Positions 33,119 through 45,275 of a DNA stretch of 64,000 bases are shown piece after piece (position 1 is the first letter of the stretch; each line of letters begins with the position of its first letter). Position numbers and translations under genes: made by a program. The notes under the pieces are model-generated. The model saw only the letters and a list, made by a program, of their open reading frames with translations, ran no database searches and was not told where the DNA came from. Origin of the DNA: Macrotis lagotis (Eukaryota; Chordata; Mammalia; Peramelemorphia; Peramelidae); contig NC_133659.1 of NCBI RefSeq assembly GCF_037893015.1, forward strand, positions 13,710,658 to 13,774,657. The letters run 5' to 3'.

Positions 33119-33183
33119 TGTACTATCACACCTCCAATAGACTCCAAGTGACTCCAAGGTGGAAGGTCATATCCAAAGTCTGC
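33119..33183 (+). repeat. Direct repeat A2 (partner 31262-31326)
   Basis: This is the second copy of the segment starting atcacacctccaatagactc. The order A2 then B2 repeats the order A1 then B1. Confidence 0.7.
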
Positions 33184-33254
33184 TGGAGACGGAGGTTGGG
33201 GTAAGGTGTGGGTGGAGACCAGGTTATCAGGGAGGTATTTGTTTAACACAACTA

Positions 33255-33505
33255 TAGGCAGCATAGTGGATAGTGTTTCAGTCTTGGAGTCAGGAAGACT
33301 TGAGTTTGATTTCTGACTCAGATATTTATTATCTGCGTGACCCCAGGCCATTCAATGACCATCTTTTGGTCTCAGTTTCCTTATTTATAAAATATGAATG
33401 ATAATTTCATCTACTTCACAAGGTTGTTGAAAACTCAAATGAAAGAACACATAGAAATTGTTTTACATGTTACATACATGCTACATGAATGTTGTTTTCA
33501 AAATA
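33255..33505 (+). mobile_element. MIR/THER-type CORE-SINE
   Basis: The head is aggcagcatagtggatagtg, followed by cttggagtcaggaagacttg, tgaccccaggccattcaatg and a core with aaggttgttgaaaactcaaa. The copy is fairly complete but diverged. Confidence 0.65.
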
Positions 33506-33740
33506 TATATTTATGCTTATTCATATAAATATATACATAAATATAAAATTAAAACAATAATGAATTGATTAATATATTTATTTATAATGTAATTAAAATT
33601 TATGATGTGCTTATAAACTTATAATGTATTTACAAGTACATTTACCCATATGAATATATGTACTTATAAATTTACAATATAATTTAAAGTATATTTACTT
33701 ATATGAACATGTATGTGTATATGAGTGTGTGTAAATTATT
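33480..33740. repeat. A+T-rich degenerate tandem sequence
   Basis: The motifs tacttataaatttacaat and tatatttacttatatgaa recur. A similar piece, tgtacttataaatttatatg, sits just before repeat B1 near 32478. That makes it a third shared anchor between the two possible duplicate blocks. Confidence 0.55.
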
Positions 33741-33749
33741 TGAAACAAG

Positions 33750-34200
33750 TCATTATCTTGATAAGATTTTCTTCTGTGCTGGCAGAAGTTGTGTGTACAT
33801 TAGTCTTCCGATCCTAGGATAACTCAAAATGTATGGCCTTAACCAGATGAAAGCTACCAAGATGTTTCCCAATTTTTACATCATCAATGAGTGTGTCATT
33901 ATTCCCTTTTGCTGTGCTTTGAATTCTGTGATCTTTAAGAATGTCTGTCATTTCAAAGAAACATGTAGCAGTCAACTGTAGAAGAGCATATTTTAATGAC
34001 TCAGAGATAGTTCATCAGTTGTTGAGATGGAGAAAGTCAAACATTTCTAGGATTTTTCCAGTTCCCAATGGGGGGAGCTAGGAACTGTTCAGCAGAGAAT
34101 ATTCAGGGAGTGGCACAAGGAATAGCCTAATCCTTCTGGGATATCCAAGATGGTAGAGAGGTGAATAAAAAGAGATGAGAAGAATGCTAAAGAAAATCCC
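33750..34200. other. Repeat-free block, possible conserved non-coding DNA
   Basis: No SINE, LINE or simple-repeat hallmark is visible over most of this interval. It includes cttgataagatt, which carries a GATA-type core, at about 33758. Function is inferred only from absence of repeats. Confidence 0.25.
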
Positions 34201-34202
34201 TT

Positions 34203-34411
34203 TTCTGTTCAGAAATATTGCCTTCAGGTGACCCTGCTTCCTCTCTCTCCACCCATGGACTCCTAGAATCAAGAACTCAGGCTAGCACAATTGAGTCTAC
34301 AAGTCATGTATATTATCACTTACATAGAATTTGGGGGTTAGCCTGGGAACTTCATCATGGGATCTAACATAGAATTTGGAGGTTAGCCTGGGACTTCATC
34401 ATGGGATCTAA
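34203..34411 (+). repeat. Direct repeat B2 plus a 45-bp tandem duplication
   Basis: 34203-34326 matches 32518-32642. It runs straight into two adjacent 45- and 44-bp units at 34323-34367 and 34368-34411, each beginning catagaatttgg and ending catgggatctaa. The two units differ at about two positions, so this small duplication is recent. Confidence 0.8.
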
Positions 34412-37400
34412 CATTGTTTCTATGACTCAATGCTTACATTTAGAGTTTTGAATGACGAATTTAAGCAAAACATACAATGCTTTAAAGTTTGTATAGTTTA
34501 CTCTGTACCATGTCTCATTTAATCCTCTAAAGGACCTTGATGCTCTCCCTAGAGAACATGAATCATTGAATAATTTTTGGCAGTTCCATGACAGGATCTT
34601 ACCTATCCTCTATCAGTAAGAATGCCAAAAGTTAATTTTCTTATTTATGAGCAGAGCTCTTTCTACTCATTTTTGTAAAGAAAGCTCCTAAGAATAGGCT
34701 TCACCAAGTTGTTTCTTTAACAGAAAAAAATGATGCCCAATTATCTAACTCCTCATGCTAAGGAAACACTCAACAGTTTCAGAGTAACCGAGACAATTAA
34801 AAAAATTCACAATTCAACATTCCTTATTTTTCTTTATCTGATTTTTACCTTGAAAGGGAACTGACTTGGATACATCATGGAGTTGTGATTTTTATCGATG
34901 TGGGGGACTCTTCTCACCCAACCAAGGTTCCAATCCCTCTGAAAATTTCTTTAACAGAAATCTTGATTTACCTTGACTAACTCTCTAAAGAAAAATTTGA
35001 ATATGACAACCCTATCCCAAAGAAATTACTATCATTGGGAGTCCAATCTTAACTGTCTCTATGGGACTCAGGGAGAAACAATTTGGTCTGTCTAGAAGAT
35101 AGTCTTGTAAAGTGGGGGAGCATTCTAGTCACGGGGAGGTCAATAGGAGGATATGGATGTGATTGATGAAATGTAAGAACTGAGACGAAGTCAGTTGTGT
35201 TGGCTAAGAGTATGGGAAGAGAAGCAATAGCCAATGAGGCTGTGAAAGTGGATTGGGGTCCCAATGGTCTGGGGCTATAAAAGCTTGAGAGAAATTGATA
35301 TTTGATCCTAAAGGCAATAGAAGTCAATAGAGTTTGAAGATTCTAGTGCATTTGTGGGCTAGGTGGGTGATAGGCAAATTGTATAAGGTCAAGAAAGAGA
35401 ACACTGAGGCCTGGGACCAGTGAGGAGACTGGTAGAGTGAAAAGTTTCTCCTTCCTTCCTTCATTTCTTGTTCCTGGCATGGTGATAAAGGAAGTCAAGG
35501 CTCAGAGTGGCTTGAGCCTGAGCTCAGATCCCAACCCTCCCAGTGGCAGAATCCTTCTTCAGGCAGCTATGATTTGGGGGGGACCAAGAAGTGAGATTCA
35601 GGAACCCCAAGGATTCTTCTGCTCATCAGTCCATTGAGTATTTTAAAATATATTCAATTTCTTTGTGTTATAGGATTTTAGAACTGAAAGAGACCATGGA
35701 GAGTCTTGTATTCAATTCCTTTATTTTATATGAAGAAACGATAGCCCAGTAAGGTGGCTTGCCCAAGATCACAAAGGTAGTATGTCAGAGTGAGACCTAG
35801 ATCTCAACCCATATCTGCTGACTCTAGATTTTACTCGCTTTCCCACCACGTTTCTTTCAGAAGTCTCAAAATTTTATTTTTGGAGGAAGGGAACAATAAG
35901 TACCCAGAGAAGTCCATACAAAATGTACATAAGGTAATTTGGGGACAAGTGTGGGAGGATGCTAAGGGATGATCGAGACTCCAATGGGAGGTGACTTTGG
36001 AGCTTAGCCTTGAAAAGAATTTCAACTTGTTTTTAATATTATGTCATCCTTGTCATATACTGATGATTATTGAAGCAGTCTAGCTTAATGGATAGGCTTG
36101 TTGGGCTTAGAATCAGGAAGACCTGAATTCAAATCTTACCTTTGACCCCTACTAACTGCATGGCCTAGGCAACCTCTCTCAACCTCTCGGACAACCCAAG
36201 TAGTAGAGGAATTGGAACCTTCCAGGAGGGAGTTCCCACACTAGAAGTTCCCCCCAGAACAGACAATGATAAGTGACTTACCTATGCTCTCACTTGCCAC
36301 CAGAGCTAGTAGTAGCAGTAATAGAGGAGTAGAGCATAAGTAGTATCTGAATCCAGATTTTCCAGACTTCAAAATATGTCCTCCATGATGCTGCCTTTTA
36401 ACGCCATCAGCAGAGTAGATGCTGAATAAATGTTGGTTGAATTGAATGAATGAATCAATGGAGCATTGGACTGGGAGTCAAGACCCATGTTCTAACCCCC
36501 GCACTGACTCTTTGATGTCAGACATGTTATTGAGCCTTAGTTTCTTTATCTGTAAAATGATATTGCTGACCTCTAAACTTCTCCCCCCATATCAAAATCT
36601 ATTTACCTCTAAATGAGTAAATTTGAAAGGAGAATGCCTATGGAGGCTCTAAGTTAGACTGGGAAGGAAGTTGTGAATCATTTGGGGGGAATTCTTGCAC
36701 AATACCAGTTAGCATTTCTTCACTTTCACTGTGAATATTTGCAGAATAGAGTCAACAAAGCTCAACCGTGGACCAAAGAAATGCTGTTTTGCTTGGTCTG
36801 CTGAGGCAAAGACTTTACTGGCCCATCTGGATGAAGAATCATAGTGCATCTGGTCATGTGTTCAGGTTCATTCTGCCCAGATTATCCTGCCCAGATCTAA
36901 GGACTTGGATAATCTTGTGCTGGCCAGCCTCTGAAAGAAGGCCAACCCACCCTCCTGCCTGACCTCCCTCCCTGGATGCTGACTTTTCCTCTGTCTTATC
37001 TTCATGACCTGGGCATAGGCTTATGAAATGATACCTAATAACAGATCTCATTTACAGAGCATATTAAGGTTGAAGATTACTTTACATCTGTTACCTTATT
37101 TGCTCCTCCTCTTGGAGTGAGATCCAGTGTCTCCTTAGCCATTTCATCTTCCTTAGAGTCTTCTATTGTTACCCTGATAGCTTTGCTTCAAATAGCTTTT
37201 TCCCAAGGCAGGCATATGAAATGGGAATTGCAGAAAGAGGCCTTTCTTCATTGGGTTTCCTTTAGCTTGGGGGATGCAGAGAGAGACCCTTCTGTGCTGG
37301 TCCTCCCTTAGCTTGGGGTTGAAGGCTCCATGTGACTTTGGGATTTGAGGGATTAGGCCTGGGCTCAAGGCCACCTTGGTTTTTCCTTCCTTTTCTAATA

Positions 37401-38530
37401 CAGCTAGGGGCTCTTGGAGCAATGTAGAGGACAGAAAGTGAGAACCTCATGATTTATTAGACTGGCCAATGAGTAATGAGTTGTCATATGATTGGTTTGC
37501 TTTTTCAGAGCATCTAATCTCCTGGTAAAAGTCCTTCCTTCCCCCAGGGATGGAGACATCCAGGTCAGTCACTTTGAAGATAACTATTCCTAGAATCAAA
37601 GAATTCTTTATACTGGAAGTTAAAGGCAACTATTCTGGTTTAGCAGATGGAGCACGGAAAGGGAAGTTAGGAAGATATGAGTTTAAATCTAGCCTCAAAC
37701 ACTTTAGCCATATGACCCTGAAGGATATGAGAGTCTTGTACTTTTGTGTTTGACTATCCATATTTATTACAATGTATTTTTACCCTAATGGGAAAAGGGA
37801 GATGGGAGAAAAAAAAATCCTTGCTAGAAGGTAACCTCCTTGTGGGTAGGGTTTTTTGTTTGTTATGGTTGGTTTGGTTTGGTTTGGTTTTTGTTATTGT
37901 ATCTTCAGTACCACAAAGAGTGCCTGGCACAATAATACTTAAAAGTTGCCTAATAAATACTTGGTGAATGAATGAAATTTTTAGTTTGCTTTTCTCTCTT
38001 TCCCTCAAGAATGAAGGACTATTGTTTCTGGGCGTGAGGGGTTCGATTCTAACAATAGTGTAGTGTTAATTTAACACATTTCAACAAATATTTCTCAAGC
38101 ATCTGCTCTGTGCTAGACAGGTTCTGGGGGATCCTAAGAACTTGTCTTTCTGGAGGACTCAACATTTTGTAGGATGCTCTTTTCCAAGAGCTGAGGGAAA
38201 CAGTGTCATCTGCCATTTTGCAGAGGAGGAAACTGAAACTCCTTGAAGTATTTGGATGAGTTGGGTGATGTCATAGTGGCCCTTCCCTTGAGAGTTCTTC
38301 CAGATTACAGTAAACAGTCTGTGAGTAGCTCTCTCTGAATCAAATTCAGAAAAGCATAGGTTTGAATCCTACTTACAATGTTGACTAAATCCCTTTGTGA
38401 GCTTTAGTTTCCTCATACGTAAGAATGGAGATCATAATAGCCCTTACCTCACAGAGAAATTGTGAAGATCAATTATAATGATTCACAGACCTTAGAATAT
38501 TACATAAATACACTCTAAGATGGTGTTGGG

Positions 38531-38568
<38 letters not shown>

Positions 38569-39769
38569 GTAGTGATAGTATTGATTATTCCAATTAGGAT
38601 GTAAACTCCTTAAATATATTGAAGAATTGTCCTTTCTATTTGTTTCCCTATTGATTCTATTTATTTACCTGTTTGATGTTGGGAAATCACTTAACCTCCC
38701 CAGGTTGCCATTTCCTCATCGACTAGTAGAGGAAGTTAGACTTTATCTTCTCCAAGGTCCCTTCCTGCTCTAACGTTTTGTTCCTGTGAGATAATGATTC
38801 TCTGTGAGAAGCAGGCAATTCATTGTCTGCCCACATGCTAAAGCCTTTCCTTTTCTTTAGGGTTCACAAAAGTTTATATTCTGCTGCCAGAGTCTTTGAG
38901 AGTTATAGGTTGCTTCCCAACCAGGAGGAGGCATAAGCACAAGAGTGCATTTACAATCCCCAAATGATGATATTTAAATGGACATCAATCTGTAGTCTTC
39001 TTCCACAGTTTGTCACTTTGAGATGTAACACATTTGGCCAGAATACACTACTCAAAGTATATGGATGACAGAATGGTGGAAGAGGGAGGGAAATGCCAAA
39101 TAAGGAATTGGGAGGTACTAGAACAGAATGACTTCTAAGTCCGGTGATGGATGTGAAAAGTGCTCTGATAAATCAAGTTTGTATAATATTGATGTTTTTG
39201 ACTTATCCTGGACATTCCCTGAGTCTGACTGTTGCTTCCTGTAAATACCAGTAAATAAATGAACAATGGATTCTGCCCCTTGAAGCCTGATGAAGGGGGG
39301 AACAGTCAAAATGAATTTTCTGTACTCACCTACAACAAAGGTAGGCAGTCTCAAGAGCCAGCCGATACAACGACTTAGTAAGAACCTGTTCTACCAGAGG
39401 CTTGGGCTACAATGAAAGGAGAACTAGTTTGGGTGGACTTAAATTCTTCCAGAAGTGGAATGAGGAGGTGAGGGAAAGCCTTGGAATATACTAAGCAAAC
39501 TGATAGGGAAATCCAAGGTAATTCAAGGAGGAAGGAGAGCAGTAGACTCATTAAGGTTTACCAAATAGTTATTTTATGCTAAGTATGTGGGATTCAAAGA
39601 AAGGCAAAAACAAAAGTTCCTGCCCTCAGGAACCTTCTAATGGGGGGGAAATAACATAAGGTTTGACTGACTGGGGTTGGCCACAGATGTGAGTCAAATT
39701 TGAACTCTAAAGCTCTATCCACTAAATAAAATGAAAGATTAGAGATTGGGCCTCAACCTGTAGCTTCCT
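34412..39769. other. Gene-free stretch with scattered old repeats
   Basis: Minus L2-like pieces lie near 35050-35430, 35880-36030, 38080-38165 and 39400-39660. Plus L2 3' ends lie near 36400-36465 and 37815-37975. MIR-like pieces lie near 35665-35850 (minus), 36460-36620 (plus), 37632-37735 (plus) and 38340-38529 (plus). A copy of the long-tailed tRNA-headed SINE lies near 36070-36260 (plus). Intervals 34600-35030, 36620-37480 and 38830-39380 contain nothing I recognise. No frame exceeds 92 codons. Confidence 0.5.
38530..38569 (+). repeat. (GAT)n microsatellite at a SINE 3' end
   Basis: About 13 GAT units directly follow a plus-oriented MIR-like copy, as expected if the array grew from the SINE's A/T-rich 3' tail. 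Confidence 0.93.
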
Positions 39770-40026
39770 GAGAGAAGGAACTCTCAGTTGAGGAAACTCC
39801 CTTTACCAGTGTAAAGTGCTTCTGCAATTTATAGTCTTAGAGAATCCACCTTGCATCCAAGGCCATCTCCAGTCTTCTGATCCATATCTGGTCACTGGAT
39901 CCAGATGACTCTGTAGGAGAAACTGAGGCTGGTGGCTTAGCACAGCACCCCGATCCCCAAATCCAATTCATGGGCTTGTCATGGCATCACCCCCCTGATG
40001 TCATGGTCTTCTTTGAAAATGAAGGA
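39770..40026. mobile_element. Two SINE fragments, host of a nested SINE
   Basis: 39770-39845 is a minus-oriented piece of the long-tailed tRNA-headed SINE (aggaactctcagttgaggaa). 39845-40026 is a plus-oriented, 5'-truncated copy of the GAAGACCA-tailed SINE, ending catggtcttctttgaaaatg. A WSINE1-type copy has inserted at its very 3' end. Confidence 0.7.
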
Positions 40027-40186
40027 CAGGGGCAGCTAGGTGGCACAGTGGATAAAGCACCAGCCCTGGAGTCAGGAGGACCTGGGTTCAAATCCGGTCC
40101 CAAACACTTAAGAATTACCTAGCTGTGTGGCCTTGGGCAAGCCACTTAACCCCATTTGCCTTGCAAAAAAAAAAACCCTAAAAAAA
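40027..40186 (+). mobile_element. WSINE1-type SINE nested in an older SINE
   Basis: A full-length copy with head ggggcagctaggtggcacag and tail ttgccttgcaaaaaaa. GAAAATGAAGGA is duplicated exactly at 40015-40026 and 40187-40198. The duplicated sequence is itself the 3' end of the older GAAGACCA-tailed SINE, which proves the order of insertion. Confidence 0.95.
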
Positions 40187-40198
40187 GAAAATGAAGGA

Positions 40199-41887
40199 GA
40201 AACCTTGCATCTTAGGCTCAGCCACAGAGATCAGATATCCCTTCCAGGCTAAACTCAACAACTTTAAAACTCCCCAGCTCTGTTGATTGACTCCACCTCA
40301 TCAGCCTCCCCCCACCCTTCAGAGCACTAGAGGATAGAATATCAAACTCCTCCCAATGCTTTTCTTTAGAAAGGGCAGAACCTGAACCGTCAGGTCATTT
40401 TTCTCTGCCTCTGCAGCCCTGTCTGGTTTGAGCTCTATGGAACAAGGTGTCCCATGCAGGTATCCCTTGGTGTCCACCTTTCTTTGTCCCCCTTTCCTAC
40501 AATCCTTTCCTGTGTTGTCTCCCCCTTTAGATTGTAAGTTCACTGAGGGGAGGGACTTATTTTTTTTTATTAAAAGGGTGTCTATGTTCACAGTGTGCTA
40601 AGCTCATTTAATAAATGCTCATTGGATTAGAATTACCTAGAACCCTGAGAGATGAAGTGGGTTGTCTGAGGTGGCCCTTGAACCTGAGTCTTATTAACTT
40701 CGAGGGCCACTTCCTCCAGTATGCTATGCTGCCTGTGGGTGGCAGCTCTGGAATGACTTCTTGGAGGTGCCAGCACCTGAATTTAACTTTAAAGGAAGCA
40801 AAGAATCCTAAGAAATGAAACAACTTACTCTTAAATGAGATCCTTCCAAACAGTCATTCTACAGAAAACTTTATTGTTCTTCAAAATCCTTGTATTCACA
40901 ATGGGACACTGCAGAGGTGAGGGTAACTTAGCCTGAGAATCTCTCCCTGTCCCCTCCCCACTTCCTCAGCAAAGTTTGGGCTCTGTGTGGGAGGGAGGAT
41001 TGAGGAGAGCAACAGAAGCCAAGAAGGAAAGGAGAAACAGGTGGAGAATCCCCAAATAGCTCTTTGGTGACAGTGATGACTAAGAACAGAGAAACAGAGA
41101 AAAAGGTAGTGGTGGAAGAAGGATGGAAGGCACCTGGGATGAGAAAACTTAGGAGATAAATTGGACCTCCCACTGGAATTCCTTGAAGAGCAGGGACTTT
41201 CCCAGTGACTGGCAAGATACCTCCCTCATAATAGGTTAATACATGCATGTCAGGTAATTAATGGGAAATGAAAAAGAATAGCCAGGAAAACCAGGTCCAC
41301 AAACAGTCTAGACTAAGGCTAGGCCAAATTTGGAATTGTTTGATTCCAAGAAACAGAATGGAAAGAGTTTCTTATTAGTCAATTATCTTCCCATGTCCTC
41401 CATCCTATGGGATGAGAGATGTTCAATGGACTATGCCATCTATGGACAAGAGGGGAATATGCATGGCTTTAAATCTAGGAAGGATTGTCTTGCAGATGAG
41501 GGACTAGACTTCATCTGTTGATTCTGAGGAAGGGGGGGGCGCAGAATTAGGCCAAAGAGAATAACTTGCAAAGGGGCAGAAATGAATTCAATATTTACAA
41601 AGCATTAGAAATGTCTATACGGGGACCACCTTGCCTTATAGAGTACTAAGGTCTTTGTCATTGGAAGATGTTAAGCAGAAGTTCAATGACAACTCATCTG
41701 GATGATGTAGGGGGTCTCCGGGTCAGGGTTGATTGAGACTTACTAGTCTCTGGGATCTCTTTCCTTTTGGATTCAGGGATTCCAGGTTTGAAACTTACTC
41801 TTAGTGATGCTAATGACCCAATCACTAGTAGATTTGGAGGCAAAAGACTACAGTAAACTAACTCATAACTGTACTATATAAAGTCTT
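40199..41887. other. Gene-free stretch
   Basis: A plus-oriented L2 3' end (tttagattgtaagttcactg) lies near 40525-40630. The rest, 40640-41880, holds no repeat I can name and no supported exon. Frames at 40928-41248 (minus) and 40615-40818 (plus) have no protein resemblance. Confidence 0.45.
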
Positions 41888-42185
41888 ATGATGATGATGA
41901 TGATGATGATGTTTGTCCTTCATTCTAGAAGAAGACCATGACATCAGGGAAGTGATACCATGACAGGTGCTAAGTCACCAGGCTCACTTTTTCCTCCAGA
42001 GTCCTCAGGAGCCAGTGGCTAGATATGAATTGGGATGGCTGGAGATGACCCTAAATGTGAGGAAGTCAGGGCTAAGTGAATTGCCCAAGGTTAATAGCTA
42101 GTAAGTATCTGAGACTGGAATTGAATTCAGGTTCTCCTGACTCCAAGGCCAGTCCGCTATCCACTTCACCACCTATCAGCCCCCA
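41888..42185 (-). mobile_element. GAAGACCA-tailed SINE with (CAT)n tail
   Basis: In minus orientation the head complement is at about 42185 (cacttcaccacctatcagc) and the tail at 41912 (tgtccttcattctagaagaa). A (ATG)n array at 41888-41911 directly continues the tail, so the microsatellite arose from the SINE 3' end. Confidence 0.75.
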
Positions 42186-43319
42186 TAAAACCTTGTCTAT
42201 AGTAGGAAATTAATAAATATTTGTTGACTGATGTAGCATTGGAGTGTAGGATCTGGAAACAGGAGTGTATGGTCCTGGGGGAGAGGGGAGGGCTGTAACA
42301 TTAGCTAAAGGTGCCTCCCTCCAAGGCTTGTTGTAGCTGTAATGTCTCCTTACTGGGATATGACCACAACTCAAGGCAAAAACCATCCAGATTAGTTATT
42401 TCCTTGTTCTATTTTTTTCTTGAGAGTTTATATTAGGCAAATAGTAGGTGCCTAATATTTTTTGACTAACTGACTGATTATAGGGTGGAACTGGGAAAAC
42501 ATGTGTTAAATTTCACCTCTGATTTAATTAGTGATTGAGTGACCCTAGGCCAGTCACTGAACCCATCTGAGCTTCAGTTTTCTTCCATGCAAAATACAGG
42601 CATGATGTGAGGCTCCATTGAGAGATGTCTATAAAACACAATGCAAACTTTTAAAATACTATTATTATGGGGCCTAGAATGAGGAGGGGAGACGCATCAT
42701 GGGGCACAAGGTGCCCACCCGTGAGGGTCTATCTGACCTATATCTGTGGACACAGAAGCCCTTCTTTGTCAGCTTTCCTATTGTGCTATTTCCAGTCTCT
42801 AGGCAAGGCTGGGCTGACTAGGCTAGCTGCCAGTTACACATGCTGCAACTCTTAAGGAAAGGGGTTTGAAAGACTATAATTTGGATTCTTGGCACGGTGA
42901 GAGACAGCAAAGTGAATCTTGCTTCGTTACAAACCTGTGAGTCACACCCATTTATGAGCTGCTACTTAAATGGGCAATAGGAGAATCGGATTGGACAGCA
43001 GGCATTTAACTTTGCTTTATCATGTTCCTTGGCTTGAGCCATTTCTAGGTTAAGAGTCACTGATCCATTTAACTCCTTTGGGTCTTGACATGCTGATCTT
43101 CCAAAAAACGTTTAGGATGGGAACTTATTTTAAAAGCTCTGAAAGTGAAACCGTATCTATCACTTTTTACCTGTGTGTGGCTGAGTGTCTGACTTTTGAA
43201 GATTCAGTTAGTCACAGAATTTCAGGACATTTGGGATAATTACCACATTATTGGCAGAGATGGACAAGAGAGACCAAGTCTTCTTTTCTAACCCCAAAGG
43301 TCATTGTTTGGCTTCATCC
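42186..43319. other. Gene-free stretch with a repeat-free block
   Basis: A plus L2 3' end lies near 42190-42240 and a plus MIR-like copy near 42480-42670. The block 42860-43200, including gtgagtcacacccatttatg and ttgacatgctgatcttcc, shows no repeat hallmark and could be conserved non-coding DNA. A minus MIR-like piece may start near 43210. Confidence 0.45.
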
Positions 43320-43745
43320 TGATAATAAGTCCCACTGACAACCGTCCCAAAGGATGAGCGAACACTTGGGTTCTTTGGAAAGTGGATCAGAGTCCAAGAA
43401 TCTTCCCAACAGCCTTTCTAGCATGGGCTCACCCAGTCTTGGTTTGCAAACCCCTAAATAGGAGTGATCCACAGCTCTCAGCAAAGTCTTGCCTACTTGG
43501 GAACAGATTTCAGCTTCAGGAAGTTTTGCCAATGCCAAACCTAAATCGTTCTGTTGGCTACTTCCCTTAAGGGGTAGCTCTTCAGATGCTTGAAGACAAC
43601 TATTCTATGTCTCCCTTCCCCTTCTTCCCCTTTCCCCATTTTCTTCAACCAGTGTCAATATGGTGTGGTCTTTGGACCCTTCTCTGTCCTGAGTCTTCAT
43701 CTTTTGTTGATCTCCAGCTTATCAATATCTTTAAAAATGTGACTC
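43320..43745 (+). mobile_element. CR1/L3-type LINE 3' fragment
   Basis: The blocks gccaatgccaaacctaaatc, cttcagatgcttgaagacaa, ttcttcaaccagtgtcaata and ttgttgatctccagcttatc follow the CR1/L3 3' order in plus orientation. The fragment is ancient and non-coding. Confidence 0.6.
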
Positions 43746-44500
43746 CTGGATCCTTCTTTTAAAACCCTTAGTTACTACTTGGTGACCTAGACAAATCAGT
43801 TCCTTCTGGAGGACTCAGTTTTTCTTCTGTGCAATGAGGAACTAGATGATGACTTTTCTAGTTCCCAAGCTTATCATCCTGATATTTATTTCCTGTGATG
43901 ACTATTTCCTGCCCAGATGTAATATTGTTTGAACAATTGTACCATCTTTTATTCCTAGAATAAAATTCAAGTGAAAATACTGAGAAATAAATTCTTCTGT
44001 CACCATTGAATGGCAGTAGGAGACAATTAAAAAAGGTTGGTTTTTAAGACTCAAGAGGCCTTGATTTCAATCTCACCTGGGACAATTACATGTGTGGTTC
44101 TAAGCAAATACATAAACCTCTGGATATTTGTTTTCTCCTCAGAAAAATGGAAAGGCAGCACTGGGGATTGGGTCTGAAGACAGAGGGCTGGATTTGAATG
44201 TTGACATGACTTCCATTCTTTCCTCGATGAAATGACGAGATTGGCCTAGATGGGGAAGAGAAGGAAAGGGAATAAGTATTTCTATAATGCTATATATGTG
44301 AAGAGATCTATACTGAGAACTGTCACAAGTATCTTCTCATTTGATTATAGAGAAGTTCTGTGATTCCTTCTCATTTTAGGTATTGTTTATTTCATAGAGG
44401 GGCATAGCATCAGGTGGCACAGATAGAATACGGGGCTTGGAGCCAAGAAGACCTGGTACATCCTGCTTCCTTGATTCTGTAGCTGAGGGGCAGGACAATT
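43746..44500. other. Gene-free stretch
   Basis: Diverged plus-oriented MIR-like pieces may lie near 43770-43860 and 44035-44230. Nothing else is recognised. Confidence 0.4.
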
Positions 44501-44504
44501 AACC

Positions 44505-44880
44505 TTTTTAAATTTTTGAATTTTAAAAATGGCAGTAGTAAACAGAATCAGGAAAACAGTCTTCACAGTAAAAACAATATTGCAAAGCTATCCAACTGTG
44601 AAAAACTTAGTAACTTTGGTAAAGACAATGCTCCAAGACAATTTCAAAGGTTTCATGATGTAAAATGCTATTTTTTTCTACCTCCAGAACGAAACTGAAA
44701 CATATTTCTCCCATCTTTCTTTAATTTTCTTGCCCTGCCCCAGAACATGGCTAATGTAGAGATATGTTTTGTATGATTTCATATATGTAAAATGACTATC
44801 ATATTTCTTGTCATCTCAATGGGTAGAGAAGGGTGCAGAAAGTAGAGAATTTGAAGCTGAAAATAAATAAAATAGGAATG
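44505..44880 (+). mobile_element. Unassigned retroelement 3' end
   Basis: The segment contains aatcaggaaaacagtcttca, caatattgcaaagctatcc and aacatggctaatgtagagat, and ends in an aaataaataaaat A-rich tail. Weaker matches to its 3' part lie near 37738-37812 and 48040-48135 in the same orientation. It looks like a marsupial retroelement terminus I remember as repetitive but cannot name. Confidence 0.4.
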
Positions 44881-44968
44881 ATATCACTTTCTCCATCTAC
44901 CTTACATGATTGTTATGAGAATCAAATGAGTGCTTTATAATTGAGAAGATCTCTCTCTCTCTTTCTTC

Positions 44969-45033
44969 CCATCCATCCATCCATCCATCCATCCATCCAT
45001 CCATCCATCCATCCATCCATCCATCCATCCATC
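44969..45033 (+). repeat. (CCAT)n microsatellite
   Basis: About 16 near-perfect CATC/CCAT units, preceded by a short CT run. Probably length-variable. Confidence 0.95.
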
Positions 45034-45089
45034 TGTCCATGCATCATCTACATGACTAGACTTGTGATTTCATCCTTGTAGGGTTGCCT

Positions 45090-45275
45090 AATGAAGACCA
45101 TCCAGGTCATCTCCAGTCATCCTGATTCATATCTGACGACTGGACCCAGATAGCTCTGGAGGAAAAAGTGAGGCTGGTGACTTGGCATAGCCCCCCCTCA
45201 CTCAAAAACATCCAATTCACGTGCTTATCATGCCACCAAATTCCTGATGTCGTAGTCTTTTTCGGGAATGAAGGG
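45090..45275 (+). mobile_element. GAAGACCA-tailed SINE, 5'-truncated
   Basis: Plus-oriented: atccaggtcatctccagtca, tctggaggaaaaagtgaggc and cctgatgtcgtagtcttttt, ending gaatgaaggg. The tRNA head is missing. Confidence 0.7.

Noticed and set aside
44969..45033. CRISPR-like or regularly interspaced repeat
   Set aside because: It is a plain tetranucleotide microsatellite without spacers. The genome is vertebrate.
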